This document shows, in pieces, positions 29,075 through 39,065 of a stretch of DNA of 64,000 nt. Position numbers and translations under genes: made by a program. The notes under the pieces were generated by a model that made no database searches, had not been told where the DNA came from, and saw only the letters and a program-made list of their open reading frames with translations. Source of the stretch: Streptomyces sp. SID13726 (lineage in GTDB: Bacteria; Actinomycetota; Actinomycetes; Streptomycetales; Streptomycetaceae); the NCBI RefSeq assembly GCF_010548375.1, contig NZ_JAAGLY010000004.1:372001-436000 (forward strand), written 5' to 3'. Position 1 is the stretch's first letter, and every line of letters begins with the position of its first letter.

Positions 29075-29096
29075 TCCTGCGGGTTTGCCCGCAGGA
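29075..29096 (-). terminator. First hairpin at the S10/spc operon boundary
   Basis: A perfect nine-bp stem (TCCTGCGGG with CCCGCAGGA) and a four-base loop TTTG, starting two bases after the rpsQ stop. It could partly terminate, or protect the S10-operon mRNA 3' end. Confidence 0.55.
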
Positions 29097-29098
29097 AA

Positions 29099-29386
29099 TT
29101 ACTTGGCCTTCTCGAGGATCTCGACGACGCGCCACCGCTTCGTGGCGGACAGCGGGCGGGTCTCCGCGAGGAGGACCCGGTCGCCGACGCCGGCGGCGTT
29201 CTGCTCGTCGTGCGCCTTGAGCTTGTTCGTACGGCGGATGACCTTGCCGTACAGCGCGTGCTTGACGCGGTCCTCGACGGCGACGACGACGGTCTTGTCC
29301 ATCTTGTCGCTGACGACGAGACCCTCACGGGTCTTGCGGAAGCCGCGGGCCTCTGCAGTCTGCTCAGTCACGTTGCTCTCACTCAT
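29099..29386 (-). CDS. rpsQ: 30S ribosomal protein S17 (uS17)
   Basis: 95 residues. Early 16S-binding OB-fold protein. The core [20 protein letters not shown] and [19 protein letters not shown] are complete. Starts within the rpmC stop (TGATG). Last gene of the S10 operon. Confidence 0.97.
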   Translation of the reverse strand: MSESNVTEQTAEARGFRKTREGLVVSDKMDKTVVVAVEDRVKHALYGKVIRRTNKLKAHDEQNAAGVGDRVLLAETRPLSATKRWRVVEILEKAK

Positions 29387-29610
29387 CAGGCGCTCTCCAC
29401 CGTCTCGATGCCCAGCTCGCGCTCACGCATCAGGGTGTAGATCCGCGCGATGTCCTTACGGACGGCCTTCAGCCGACCGTGGTTCTCGAGCTGACCGGTC
29501 GCCGCCTGGAAGCGGAGGTTGAACAGCTCTTCCTTGGCTTCGCGGAGCTTGTTCAGCAGCTCCTCGTCACCCAGTTCGCGCAGCTCGGACGCCTTGGTAC
29601 CGGCCGACAT
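29386..29610 (-). CDS. rpmC: 50S ribosomal protein L29 (uL29)
   Basis: 74 residues. All-helical protein at the polypeptide exit tunnel. [32 protein letters not shown] helix pair with the conserved [21 protein letters not shown] at 29610 overlaps the rplP stop by one base, and its own stop overlaps rpsQ, so the three genes are translationally chained. Confidence 0.96.
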   Translation of the reverse strand: MSAGTKASELRELGDEELLNKLREAKEELFNLRFQAATGQLENHGRLKAVRKDIARIYTLMRERELGIETVESA

Positions 29611-30029
29611 CACGCTTCACCTGCCTCGCGCTTGACGATCCGGCACTTCATCGGCAGCTTGTGGGCTGCGCGAGTCAGGGCCTCACGGGCGATCTTCTCG
29701 TTGGGGTAGGACAGCTCGAACATGACCCGGCCCGGGTGCACGTTCGCGATCCACCACTCCGGCGAACCCTTACCGGAACCCATGCGGGTCTCGGCAGGCT
29801 TCTTCGTGAGCGGGCGGTCCGGGTAGATGTTGATCCAGACCTTGCCGCCACGCTTGATGTGGCGGGTCATCGCGATACGGGCCGCCTCGATCTGGCGGTT
29901 GGTCACGTACGCCGGCGTGAGGGCCTGAATGCCGTACTCGCCGAACGCGACCGTCGTACCGCCCTTGGCCTGACCACGGCGCTTCGGGTGGTGCTGCTTG
30001 CGGTGCTTGACCCTACGGGGGATCAGCAT
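29610..30029 (-). CDS. rplP: 50S ribosomal protein L16 (uL16)
   Basis: 139 residues. Binds near the A-site tRNA elbow. [38 protein letters not shown] and [18 protein letters not shown] are diagnostic. Five bp after rpsC. Confidence 0.97.
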   Translation of the reverse strand: MLIPRRVKHRKQHHPKRRGQAKGGTTVAFGEYGIQALTPAYVTNRQIEAARIAMTRHIKRGGKVWINIYPDRPLTKKPAETRMGSGKGSPEWWIANVHPGRVMFELSYPNEKIAREALTRAAHKLPMKCRIVKREAGEA

Positions 30030-30034
30030 GTCGG

Positions 30035-30862
30035 TCAGGCCTCCGTTCCGGTGCTCTCAGCCGGAGCGGACGCGGGAGCCTCGGCCTTGGGGGCCTCGGC
30101 ACCAGCAGCCTGCTGCGGCTTACGACCGCGCCGCTCGCCACCACGGCCACCACGGGCCGGGCGGTCGGCACCGCCACCACCACGGGCCGGGCGGTTGCCG
30201 GCACGGGCAGCGGCGTTCTCGGCGCGGACCTCGGCGATGTTCTTGACGTCGCCCTTGTAGATCCAGACCTTCACGCCGATGCGGCCGAAGGTCGTCTTGG
30301 CCTCGAAGAAGCCGTAGTCCACGTTCGCGCGGAGCGTGTGCAGGGGCACACGGCCCTCGCGGTAGAACTCCGAGCGGGACATCTCGGCGCCGCCGAGGCG
30401 ACCGCCGCACTGGATCTTGATGCCCTTGGCGCCGGCCTTCATCGCCGACTGCATGCTCTTACGCATGGCGCGACGGAAGGAGACGCGGGAGGAGAGCTGC
30501 TCGGCGACGGCCTGAGCAACCAGCTGAGCGTCCGTCTCGGGGTTCTTGACCTCGAGGATGTTCAGCTGGACCTGCTTGCCCGTGAGCTTCTCGAGGTCAC
30601 CGCGGATGCGGTCGGCCTCGGCGCCACGGCGGCCGATGACGATGCCGGGACGCGCGGTGTGGATGTCCACACGCACACGGTCACGGGTGCGCTCGATCTC
30701 CACCTTCGAGATGCCGGCGCGCTCCATGCCGGACGTCATCATCCGACGGATGGCAACGTCTTCCTTGACGTAGTCCTTGTACAGCTTGTCGGCGTACCAC
30801 CGGGACTTGAAGTCCGTGGTGACACCGAGCCGGAACCCATGCGGGTTAACCTTCTGGCCCAT
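30035..30862 (-). CDS. rpsC: 30S ribosomal protein S3 (uS3)
   Basis: 275 residues. mRNA entry-channel protein with an N-terminal KH domain ([20 protein letters not shown]) and a C-terminal domain. After about residue 210 there is a low-complexity tail with two RPARGG units and many Arg/Gly then Ala/Pro/Glu, encoded partly by a 15-bp direct repeat with 30-bp spacing (30151-30165 and 30181-30195). Overlaps rplV by one base. Confidence 0.97.
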   Translation of the reverse strand: MGQKVNPHGFRLGVTTDFKSRWYADKLYKDYVKEDVAIRRMMTSGMERAGISKVEIERTRDRVRVDIHTARPGIVIGRRGAEADRIRGDLEKLTGKQVQLNILEVKNPETDAQLVAQAVAEQLSSRVSFRRAMRKSMQSAMKAGAKGIKIQCGGRLGGAEMSRSEFYREGRVPLHTLRANVDYGFFEAKTTFGRIGVKVWIYKGDVKNIAEVRAENAAARAGNRPARGGGGADRPARGGRGGERRGRKPQQAAGAEAPKAEAPASAPAESTGTEA

Positions 30863-31209
30863 TACCGGGTTCCTTCCTTGCTGCTGACGACCACGGTGAT
30901 GTGGCTGGTCCGCTTGCGGATCCGGTAGGCACGGCCCTGGGCGCGCGGCCGGAACCGCTTCAGGGTCGGGCCCTCGTCGACGTACGCCTCGGAGATGAAG
31001 AGGCTGTCGGCGTCGGTGTGGTCGTAGTTGTGCGCGGCGTTGGCGATGGCGCTGTCGAGCACCTTGCCGACGGGCACGGAGGCTGCCTGCGGAGCGAATC
31101 GCAGAACAGCCTGAGCCTCCGTGGCGTCCATGCCACGGATAAGGTCCACCACGCGGCGGGCCTTCATGGGCGTAACGCGGATGTACCGCGCCTGGGCCCT
31201 GGCTTCCAT
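30862..31209 (-). CDS. rplV: 50S ribosomal protein L22 (uL22)
   Basis: 115 residues. Its extended loop lines the exit tunnel at the macrolide-resistance site. [20 protein letters not shown] opens the protein, and the loop and C-terminus include [20 protein letters not shown]. No loop deletion is seen. Confidence 0.97.
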   Translation of the reverse strand: MEARAQARYIRVTPMKARRVVDLIRGMDATEAQAVLRFAPQAASVPVGKVLDSAIANAAHNYDHTDADSLFISEAYVDEGPTLKRFRPRAQGRAYRIRKRTSHITVVVSSKEGTR

Positions 31210-31253
31210 GGTTGTCCCTCTCAGTTACTTACGTGTCTGAATGCGATCCGCGA

Positions 31254-31535
31254 TTAGCGGCGCTTCGACTTCCGGTCGTCCTTGACGTGACCCCGGAAGG
31301 TGCGCGTCGGCGAGAACTCGCCGAGCTTGTGGCCGACCATCGACTCGGTGACGAACACCGGGATGTGGGTCTTGCCGTTGTGCACCGCGATCGTGTGGCC
31401 GAGCATGGCCGGGACGATCATGGAGCGACGGGACCAGGTCTTGATGACGTTCTTGGAACCGGCTTCGTTCTGGGCGTCCACCTTCTTGATCAGGTGGTCG
31501 TCGACGAAGGGCCCCTTCTTGAGACTGCGCGGCAT
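31254..31535 (-). CDS. rpsS: 30S ribosomal protein S19 (uS19)
   Basis: 93 residues. Head protein beside S13. [20 protein letters not shown] and [16 protein letters not shown] are invariant family blocks. 44 bp upstream of rplV and 12 bp after rplB. Confidence 0.97.
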   Translation of the reverse strand: MPRSLKKGPFVDDHLIKKVDAQNEAGSKNVIKTWSRRSMIVPAMLGHTIAVHNGKTHIPVFVTESMVGHKLGEFSPTRTFRGHVKDDRKSKRR

Positions 31536-31547
31536 CTAAACCCGCTC

Positions 31548-32384
31548 CTAGCGCTTCTTGTTCGTCTTGCGGCGGCGGACGATGTACTTGTTCGAAGCCT
31601 TCTTCGGCGAACGAGTACGACCCTCCTTCTGACCCCACGGGGAGACCGGGTGGCGACCACCGGAGGTCTTGCCCTCACCACCACCGTGCGGGTGGTCGAC
31701 CGGGTTCATCGCCACACCGCGGACGGTCGGGCGGACGCCCAGCCAGCGCTTGCGGCCGGCCTTGCCCCAGTTGATGTTGCTCTGCTCGGCGTTGCCGACC
31801 TCGCCGACGGTGGCGCGGCAGCGCACGTCGACCAGGCGGATCTCACCGGAAGGCATGCGGAGGTGGGCCATCTGGCCCTCCTTCGCGAGCAGCTGCACGG
31901 AGGCACCGGCGGAGCGGGCGAACTTGGCGCCGCCACCGGGACGGAGCTCGATCGCGTGGATCGTGGTACCGACCGGGATGTTGCGGAGCGCCAGGTTGTT
32001 GCCCGGCTTGATGTCGGCCCCGGGACCGTTCTCGACGCGGTCACCCTGCGACAGGTTGCGCGGGGCGAGGATGTAGCGCTTCTCGCCGTCCGCGTAGTGC
32101 AGCAGCGCGATGCGCGCGGTGCGGTTGGGGTCGTACTCGATGTGCGCGACCTTCGCCGGCACGCCGTCCTTGTCGTGACGACGGAAGTCGATCACTCGGT
32201 AGGCGCGCTTGTGTCCGCCACCCTGGTGGCGAACGGTCACACGACCGGCGTTGTTACGGCCGCCCTTGCTGTGCAGGGGGCGGACCAGCGACTTCTCCGG
32301 CGTGGACCGCGTGACCTCGACGAAGTCGGCGACGCTGGAGCCGCGACGGCCCGGCGTAGTCGGCTTGTACTTGCGGATTCCCAT
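31548..32384 (-). CDS. rplB: 50S ribosomal protein L2 (uL2)
   Basis: 278 residues. Needed for subunit joining and peptidyl-transferase centre structure. [13 protein letters not shown] at the start, [20 protein letters not shown] and the functionally important [13 protein letters not shown] loop with its conserved His are present, as is the basic C-terminus. Confidence 0.98.
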   Translation of the reverse strand: MGIRKYKPTTPGRRGSSVADFVEVTRSTPEKSLVRPLHSKGGRNNAGRVTVRHQGGGHKRAYRVIDFRRHDKDGVPAKVAHIEYDPNRTARIALLHYADGEKRYILAPRNLSQGDRVENGPGADIKPGNNLALRNIPVGTTIHAIELRPGGGAKFARSAGASVQLLAKEGQMAHLRMPSGEIRLVDVRCRATVGEVGNAEQSNINWGKAGRKRWLGVRPTVRGVAMNPVDHPHGGGEGKTSGGRHPVSPWGQKEGRTRSPKKASNKYIVRRRKTNKKR

Positions 32385-32422
32385 TTCTCAGTCCTCGTCC
32401 GATATCGGACGATCCGACCCGC

Positions 32423-32842
32423 TTACGCGGTCGGACCGCCGAAGATGTCGATACGGTCGCCCTCGGCGAGGGTCACGATCGCGCGCTTGCTGCCGGCACG
32501 CTGACCGAAACCGGTCTTCGTGCGCTTGCGCTTGCCCTGGCGGTTGAGCGTGTTCACGCCGGTGACCTTGACCGAGAAGACCGCCTGGACGGCCTGCTTG
32601 ATCTGGGTCTTGTTGGCGTTGGGGGCGACGATGAACGTGTACTTGCCCTCGTCGAGAAGCGCGTAGCTCTTCTCGGACACGACCGGCTTCAGCAGCACGT
32701 CACGGTGGTCCGTGAACGCCTTGCTGGGCGCGGTGACGACGGTGTTCTTGCCCTCGGCGGCGTGGCGGCGCGCCTTGGCGACGCGCGCGGCCTTGGCGGC
32801 CTTCGCAGCCTTGGAGGCGATGCTCGGGTGACGCGTAGCCAT
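32423..32842 (-). CDS. rplW: 50S ribosomal protein L23 (uL23)
   Basis: 139 residues. Exit-tunnel docking site for trigger factor and SRP. An Ala/Lys-rich N-terminal extension (about 45 residues, with [20 protein letters not shown]) precedes the core [20 protein letters not shown]. The long extension is an actinobacterial trait. Overlaps the rplD stop by one base. Confidence 0.96.
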   Translation of the reverse strand: MATRHPSIASKAAKAAKAARVAKARRHAAEGKNTVVTAPSKAFTDHRDVLLKPVVSEKSYALLDEGKYTFIVAPNANKTQIKQAVQAVFSVKVTGVNTLNRQGKRKRTKTGFGQRAGSKRAIVTLAEGDRIDIFGGPTA

Positions 32843-33498
32843 CAGGCCTCGCTCCCTTCGGTGTCATTGGCCTTCGGGCCGGACACGAAGGACTCGAAAG
32901 CGGCCTGGGTGAAGACCACGTCGTCCGAGACGAGAACGTCGTACGTGTTCAGCTGGCCCGGCTCCAGGATGTGGACCTGGGGCAGGTTGCGGGCGGACAG
33001 CCACGCGGCCTCGTCGGCGCGGTCGACGACCAGGAGCAGGTTCTTGCGCTCCGAGATCTTGCCGAACAGCGTCTTGGCGGCCTTCGTCGACGGGTTCTCA
33101 CCCTCGACGACGCCGGAGACGACGTGGATGCGGTTGTGGCGGGCCCGGTCGGTGAGGGCGTGGCGCAGGGCCGCGGCCTTCATCTTCTTCGGGGTCCGCT
33201 GCGAGTAGTCACGCGGCACGGGGCCGTGGACGACGCCACCGCCGGCGAACTGCGGGGCGCGGGTCGAACCCTGACGGGCGCGGCCGGTGCCCTTCTGGCG
33301 GTACGGCTTCTTGCCGCCACCACGGACCTCGCCACGCGTCTTGACCTTGTGCGTGCCCTGACGGGCGGCGGCCAGCTGCGCGACGACGACCTGGTGGATC
33401 AGCGGGATGCTGACCTTCTCGACGTCGAAGATCTCGGCCGGGAGCTCTACGGTCCCGGCGGTGTCGCCGGAGGGCGACAGAATGTCAATGGTGCTCAT
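32842..33498 (-). CDS. rplD: 50S ribosomal protein L4 (uL4)
   Basis: 218 residues. Its loop reaches the exit tunnel; in E. coli L4 is also the autogenous repressor of the S10 operon. The loop region [20 protein letters not shown] and [19 protein letters not shown] are intact. Five bp after rplC. Confidence 0.97.
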   Translation of the reverse strand: MSTIDILSPSGDTAGTVELPAEIFDVEKVSIPLIHQVVVAQLAAARQGTHKVKTRGEVRGGGKKPYRQKGTGRARQGSTRAPQFAGGGVVHGPVPRDYSQRTPKKMKAAALRHALTDRARHNRIHVVSGVVEGENPSTKAAKTLFGKISERKNLLLVVDRADEAAWLSARNLPQVHILEPGQLNTYDVLVSDDVVFTQAAFESFVSGPKANDTEGSEA

Positions 33499-33503
33499 AG
33501 TCC

Positions 33504-34148
33504 TCAGGCCCCCTTGGCCGCGGTGCGGACCAGGACGAGGCCGCCGTTCGGACCAGGAACCGCGCCCTTGATGAGGAGCAGGCCCTTCTCCGCGTCAACG
33601 GCGTGAACGGTCAGGTTCTGGGTGGTGACCCGCTCGTTGCCCATGCGACCCGCCATGCGGAGGCCCTTGAACACACGGCCCGGGGTGGCGCAGCCACCGA
33701 TGGAACCGGGAGAGCGGTGCTTGCGCTGGGTGCCGTGTCCGGCGCCGAGGCCCTTGAAGTTGTGACGCTTCATGACACCGGCGAAGCCCTTGCCCTTGCT
33801 CTTGCCGGTCACGTCGACCTTGATGCCGGCCTCGAAGACCTCGGCGGTGATTTCCTGACCGAGCGTGTACTCGGCGGCATCGGCCGTCCGGATCTCGACG
33901 AGGTGGCGACGGGGCGTGACGTCGGCCTTGGCGAAGTGACCCTTGAGGGGCTTGTTCACCTTGCGCGGGTCGATCTCGCCGAAGGCGATCTGGACCGACT
34001 CGTAGCCGTCACTGTCGTTCGTACGCACCTGGGTCACGACGTTGGGGCCGGCCTTGACGACGGTGACCGGAACAACACGGTTGTTCTCGTCCCACACCTG
34101 CGTCATGCCGAGCTTCTCGCCCAGGATGCCCTTGATCTGCTTAGCCAT
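33504..34148 (-). CDS. rplC: 50S ribosomal protein L3 (uL3)
   Basis: 214 residues. Early assembly protein whose loop approaches the peptidyl-transferase centre. [37 protein letters not shown] and [19 protein letters not shown] (the methylated-Gln region of other species follows the GHG) are clear. 17 bp after rpsJ. Confidence 0.97.
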   Translation of the reverse strand: MAKQIKGILGEKLGMTQVWDENNRVVPVTVVKAGPNVVTQVRTNDSDGYESVQIAFGEIDPRKVNKPLKGHFAKADVTPRRHLVEIRTADAAEYTLGQEITAEVFEAGIKVDVTGKSKGKGFAGVMKRHNFKGLGAGHGTQRKHRSPGSIGGCATPGRVFKGLRMAGRMGNERVTTQNLTVHAVDAEKGLLLIKGAVPGPNGGLVLVRTAAKGA

Positions 34149-34165
34149 TCTCAGATCACCGGCCT

Positions 34166-34474
34166 TCAGAGCTTGATCTCGATGTCGACACCGGCCGGGA
34201 GGTCGAGTCGCATCAGAGAGTCAACGGTCTTGGGGGTCGGGTCGAGAATGTCGATCAGGCGCTTGTGCGTGCGCATCTCGAAGTGCTCGCGCGAGTCCTT
34301 GTACTTGTGCGGCGACTTGATGACGCAGTACACGTTCTTCTCAGTGGGCAGCGGCACCGGGCCCGCGACCGACGCACCAGTGCGGGTCACCGTCTCGACG
34401 ATCTTCTTCGCCGAGGAGTCGATGACCTCGTGGTCGTAGGCCTTGAGCCGGATGCGGATCTTCTGTCCCGCCAT
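34166..34474 (-). CDS. rpsJ: 30S ribosomal protein S10 (uS10, NusE)
   Basis: 102 residues. Head protein, and also the NusE antitermination factor that bridges NusG and the ribosome. [20 protein letters not shown] and [20 protein letters not shown] are diagnostic. ATG at 34474 fits the family length. First gene of the S10 operon; its long leader carries an element shared with rpsL. Confidence 0.97.
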   Translation of the reverse strand: MAGQKIRIRLKAYDHEVIDSSAKKIVETVTRTGASVAGPVPLPTEKNVYCVIKSPHKYKDSREHFEMRTHKRLIDILDPTPKTVDSLMRLDLPAGVDIEIKL

Positions 34475-34533
34475 GGCTACTCCGTAGTCCTGTCTATTTA
34501 CCGCTCTGGAGCCCGGTCTTCCTTCGACTTCCC

Positions 34534-34558
34534 CCGACCCACGCGGTCGGGTGTGTCG
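34534..34558 (-). promoter_or_regulatory. 25-nt leader element shared with the rpsL leader
   Basis: This 25-bp block is identical to 42128-42152 in the rpsL leader, while flanking sequence differs. In the RNA it forms a hairpin with CCGACC and GGTCGG arms and a GCGTG loop, preceded by CGACACA. It ends 60 nt before the rpsJ start codon. Shared control of the S10 and str operons is inferred. The rest of the 520-bp gap (34475-34994) holds no gene I can support. Confidence 0.6.
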
Positions 34559-34778
34559 CACTCTCACCGACACAGATGTCCCTTGTTCGAACATCCCTTG
34601 TCTGGGAAAGAGGTCCACCGAGCGCCTGGCCAGTGCCGCACCACACTTCCCAGAAGATTCCCGTACGTCCGCCCCAGCGCTGCCTTCTGGCAGTTAGGGC
34701 GACGAGTACTGTGGGACTCGCTTCCGGTCCTCCCGGCGGGAGGCGCGCAGCATCAACACTCGACCGAGCAACCCCGCT

Positions 34779-34809
34779 AGTCTGCCATACGGGGCATGGG
34801 CCTGGCCAA
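34779..34809 (-). promoter_or_regulatory. Candidate promoter of the S10 operon
   Basis: On the minus strand TTGGCC (34804-34809) and CAGACT (34779-34784) are 19 bp apart, a weak vegetative-type match about 305 bp before rpsJ. The spacing is long, so this is tentative. Confidence 0.35.
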
Positions 34810-34994
34810 TCGAGCCGGAGACAATACCCCGGGAGTGACGCAGGTCAAACACGGGTGCGGCGCCGGGAGCGAGGGCGAGGCGGTGTCGATCATGTTTCCT
34901 CAGCAGTTGCTCGATGAAGGACACCGCCCCCACGTGCCGCGCCCGCTCCGAGGCAACGGCTTGTCCGACCGGACGAGCGCCCGGACCGACGACG

Positions 34995-35825
34995 TCAGCG
35001 CACGTCCACGTGGTCCCCGCCGCTCGTCGTGGCCCCCGTCGTGTCGTTGCCGCCGTACGACCAGCGCCAGGTGCCGTCCTTCGTGGCGGTGACCGTGGTC
35101 TTCAGGGCGCCGGTGCTGCTCGTCGTGGCCTTCTTCACCGTGACGAAGGAGCTGGTGCCCGTCGCGCGGAACTGGAGGGTGACCGAACGGCCGCCGTAGC
35201 CGCCGTACTTCTTGGTCGCCCAGTCCGCCCGGGTGAGCTTGCCCGTGACGGTGATCTTCTTGCCCTTGACCACCGGTTCCGGCGAGGCGTTCACGGTGAC
35301 CTTCGCCGCGCGCTTGAGCCGGACGGTCAGGGAGCGGGTCTCGCGCTCATGGGCCGCGAGGTTGCCGTTGGCCTTGAACAGGAGCAGGGAGACGCCGGTC
35401 TTCCAGGTGGTGGCGTCGGCGTTGGAGTCGACCTCGTCCCGGCTCGGGTCGGGGTCGATGTAGAGGGACCCCTCGCACTCGGCCTTCTTGTCGCTCTGCT
35501 CGTAGCAGGTGTAGCCGCCGGGGCCGATGTAGCTGTCCGGGTCGGCGTCCAGGGCCTGCGACAGGCGTCCCCGGTAGAGGAAGGGGGCCGCGTGGTACCG
35601 GAACGGGTCGCTCGTGCTGTACCCGGACGGCAGTGTGATCTTGAAGGTGAGGGACGGCTCGACCGGCTTCGCGGTGCCGACGACGATCGGCCTGCCTTTG
35701 TTGATCACGATGTCCGACACCGTGATGCCGGTGTTCTGGGCCTGGGCCGCCGGGGCGTTCAGGAGGGTGAGGGCCAGGGCCCCCACGAGCGCGGCCCCGG
35801 TGGCCGTACGTCTGCCAGTGGTCAT
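34995..35825 (-). CDS. Secreted protein with Ig-like domain, unknown function
   Basis: 276 residues. A Sec signal peptide (RRTATGAALVGALALTLL, cleavage after AQA near residue 30) precedes a calcium- or beta-rich region with a Cys pair, and a C-terminal Ig/Big-like domain of about 90 residues (VNASPEPVVKGKKITVTGKL, then RSVTLQFRATGTSSFVTVKK) as found in bacterial cell-surface and repeat proteins. ATG at 35825 is preferred to GTG two codons upstream because GAGG lies five bases before it. No anchor is seen. Confidence 0.8.
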   Translation of the reverse strand: MTTGRRTATGAALVGALALTLLNAPAAQAQNTGITVSDIVINKGRPIVVGTAKPVEPSLTFKITLPSGYSTSDPFRYHAAPFLYRGRLSQALDADPDSYIGPGGYTCYEQSDKKAECEGSLYIDPDPSRDEVDSNADATTWKTGVSLLLFKANGNLAAHERETRSLTVRLKRAAKVTVNASPEPVVKGKKITVTGKLTRADWATKKYGGYGGRSVTLQFRATGTSSFVTVKKATTSSTGALKTTVTATKDGTWRWSYGGNDTTGATTSGGDHVDVR

Positions 35826-35888
35826 TACCACCTCTTTCGTGGCGCGGGAAAGGAGCGGGCAGACTATCCCATGACCCGATCATGACTT

Positions 35889-36329
35889 TTGCTTGGCCTA
35901 CGGCCGCTCGACCACAACACACTGGACGACCGTGCGCGCGGGGCGTGGGCCGCTCCACTGATCTCGACCCTGCTCACGCTGCCCGCGTGCCTGGTCGCCT
36001 ACTTCCTCGGGGGGTTCTCCGCGATGGCGTGCGACGCGTGCGCCGGCGCCGAGACCGACCGCTTCGAGTCCAGCCACGCCATCGCCTTCCCGGTCCTGCT
36101 CGGCGGCCTGGGCCTCGCCCTGTTCCTGCTCGCCGCGAGCTGGGCACGGCCGTGGGAGCGGCACCGTACGGCCCACCGGGTGGGTCTCGCCGCGACGGCG
36201 CCTGGGTGCCGTACGGCGGTCAGCCGTTGGCGTTGCGCAGTCGCGCGAACGACGTGTCAAGGCCGCGCTTCAGCAGCCGTGCCACCGGCTGCTCGACGAA
36301 GCGGTGGACCAGCCAGCTCAGCAGCATGA
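35889..36329 (+). pseudogene. Probable truncated small membrane protein gene
   Basis: From a TTG at 35889 the frame reads a plausible small membrane protein: a hydrophilic start, then two hydrophobic helices (LISTLLTLPACLVAYFLGG and AFPVLLGGLGLALFLLAA) and a basic loop WARPWERHR. After about 36190 the sequence loses membrane character and runs into the 3' end of the convergent acyltransferase gene. This suggests loss of the original C-terminal helices by deletion or a frameshift. Coding status is uncertain. Confidence 0.35.
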
Positions 36330-37422
36330 ACCCGGCGATGACGGTGACGACCAGGAGGCGGGCGTCCATCGTGTCGCGCAGGCGGCTGATCACCGTCGTA
36401 CCGGCCGCGTAGTGCGTCAGATAGAGGGGATACGTCAACGCGCCCGCCGTGACCAGCCACTTCCACTGGATGCGGTCCGTGGCGCCGAGGGCGACGGCGA
36501 CCATGACGAGCAGGAACACGGTGAAGATCGCCACGCTCCCCCGCCATCCCGACACGTGCTCCACCTCGTCGATCCGCAGGCCGAGTTCGCGCTGGCCCAT
36601 CAGCCAGGCCATCGCGAGGATGCCCCACAGCAGCAGGTCCTGGCCGAAGCGGTGCATGAGGTAGAGGGCGAGGCCGGCGATGAAGTACCAGGCGCCCTCG
36701 GGGTTGGCGACCAGTTCGAGCAGGGGCAGCTTCGCGATCGGGGCGAGCATGGCCGCGGCGCCCCAGACGCAGCAGAAGACGACGACCTTGCGGTAGGTCA
36801 GGCCGCTCCACACCACGACCAGGAAGAGGAGGTAGAAGCGGAGCTCCGACCAGAGGGTCCAGTAGACGCCGTCGACGTTCATGACGCCCGAACCGGACTG
36901 GAGCATCGTGAAGTTGAGCAGGACGTCCCGCATCCGCAGCCGTCCCCAGACTCCGGGCAAGGCGACCAGGACGGCCGTGGTGAAGACGATGGCGAACCAG
37001 TACGCGGGGTACAGCCGGATCACCCGGGACACGAAGAACTGCCTGGGGGTACGGCCCCAACAGGACATGCAGATCACGAAGCCGCTGATCACGAAGAAGA
37101 TCTCGACGCCGATCCAGCCGTAGGAGGCGAACCGGAAGACCGTCGGCATGATGTCGGAGACCGGGCGGTCCCAGACGAGGTTGCCGGGCTGGTCCACGCG
37201 GCGGGTGCCGGCGTAGTGGTGCATGGCGACCATCAGCGCGGCGAGGAGCCGGATGCCGTCGATGGCGTAGAGCCGGCGGCCCGCGCGGTCGCGTACGACG
37301 GCGTGCCGGCCGGGCTGACGCGCCGGGGTGGGGACGGCGAGGGGAGGCAGGGGCTGTTGCAGGCCGCCGACGAGCCGCCGCGGCATCGACGTTCTGCGCT
37401 GTTCCGCGTCCTGCATCGACAC
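36220..37422 (-). CDS. Acyltransferase family 3 membrane protein (OafA/YrhL-like)
   Basis: About 400 residues with ten predicted helices. The family O-acylates sugars of surface glycans, peptidoglycan or antibiotics. The hallmark segments are present: IDGIRLLAALMVAMHHYAG with the catalytic His, EIFFVISGFVICM, VSRVIRLYPAYWFAIV (RxxR-type motif), and LTYPLYLTHY. GTG at 37422 or ATG two codons later can start it. The substrate cannot be told. It stands alone between the secreted protein gene and tuf, an accessory insertion relative to the ribosomal genes. Confidence 0.88.
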   Translation of the reverse strand: MSMQDAEQRRTSMPRRLVGGLQQPLPPLAVPTPARQPGRHAVVRDRAGRRLYAIDGIRLLAALMVAMHHYAGTRRVDQPGNLVWDRPVSDIMPTVFRFASYGWIGVEIFFVISGFVICMSCWGRTPRQFFVSRVIRLYPAYWFAIVFTTAVLVALPGVWGRLRMRDVLLNFTMLQSGSGVMNVDGVYWTLWSELRFYLLFLVVVWSGLTYRKVVVFCCVWGAAAMLAPIAKLPLLELVANPEGAWYFIAGLALYLMHRFGQDLLLWGILAMAWLMGQRELGLRIDEVEHVSGWRGSVAIFTVFLLVMVAVALGATDRIQWKWLVTAGALTYPLYLTHYAAGTTVISRLRDTMDARLLVVTVIAGFMLLSWLVHRFVEQPVARLLKRGLDTSFARLRNANG

Positions 37423-37643
37423 CTGCGTGTCCGTCCGTCCTCGCGAGGGAATCCGGGCCGGAAGTGGCCATCGGACGCCTCAGGCTACGACTCTCACAAC
37501 CACCCCACAGCGACCAGACAAGAACATTAAGGACGGCCTCCGCGGGGAGTTGGCCGAAGCCTCGGAAAAGCGTCTCGCAGAGTTCGCCGACTCTTCACCC
37601 GCTCCGCGTGCAACCCCGTATGCGTCCGCGGCGGGAATGCGAA

Positions 37644-37677
37644 AAGGGCCCGTACGACCGGAGTCGTACGGGCCCTT
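37644..37677 (-). terminator. Strong intrinsic terminator after tuf
   Basis: A perfect 15-bp stem (37644-37658 with 37663-37677, AAGGGCCCGTACGAC) with a CGGA tetraloop begins 40 bp beyond the tuf stop and is followed on the minus strand by TTTTCGC. This is the clearest intrinsic terminator in the window. Confidence 0.9.
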
Positions 37678-37716
37678 CCGGAGACCTGACGGTCTCGAAG
37701 ACCTACCGGGTCAAGA

Positions 37717-38910
<1,194 letters not shown>

Positions 38911-39012
38911 GGGGTCCTCCTGTGGAGTGGTTCTGGAACGCCTTGCTTCATCGGCGCCAGGTGATCTTTGCTGGAAAGCCTCGGCCCGGGGGCATTCCCC
39001 CACAAATGCGGG

Positions 39013-39040
39013 TGAATACCCCTCCGGGCTCCGGAGTCAA
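39013..39040 (-). promoter_or_regulatory. Internal promoter of tuf
   Basis: TTGACT (39035-39040) and TATTCA (39013-39018) on the minus strand, 16 bp apart, lie just after the fusA stop. A separate tuf promoter in the fus-tuf gap is known in Streptomyces, which supports the call. Confidence 0.65.
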
Positions 39041-39065
39041 GCCTAAAGCGTGCGAACGCGGTGCG

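Noticed and set aside
34694..34933. 79-codon minus-strand frame in the S10-operon leader
   Set aside because: No homology or clear ribosome-binding site; overlaps the presumed promoter and leader.
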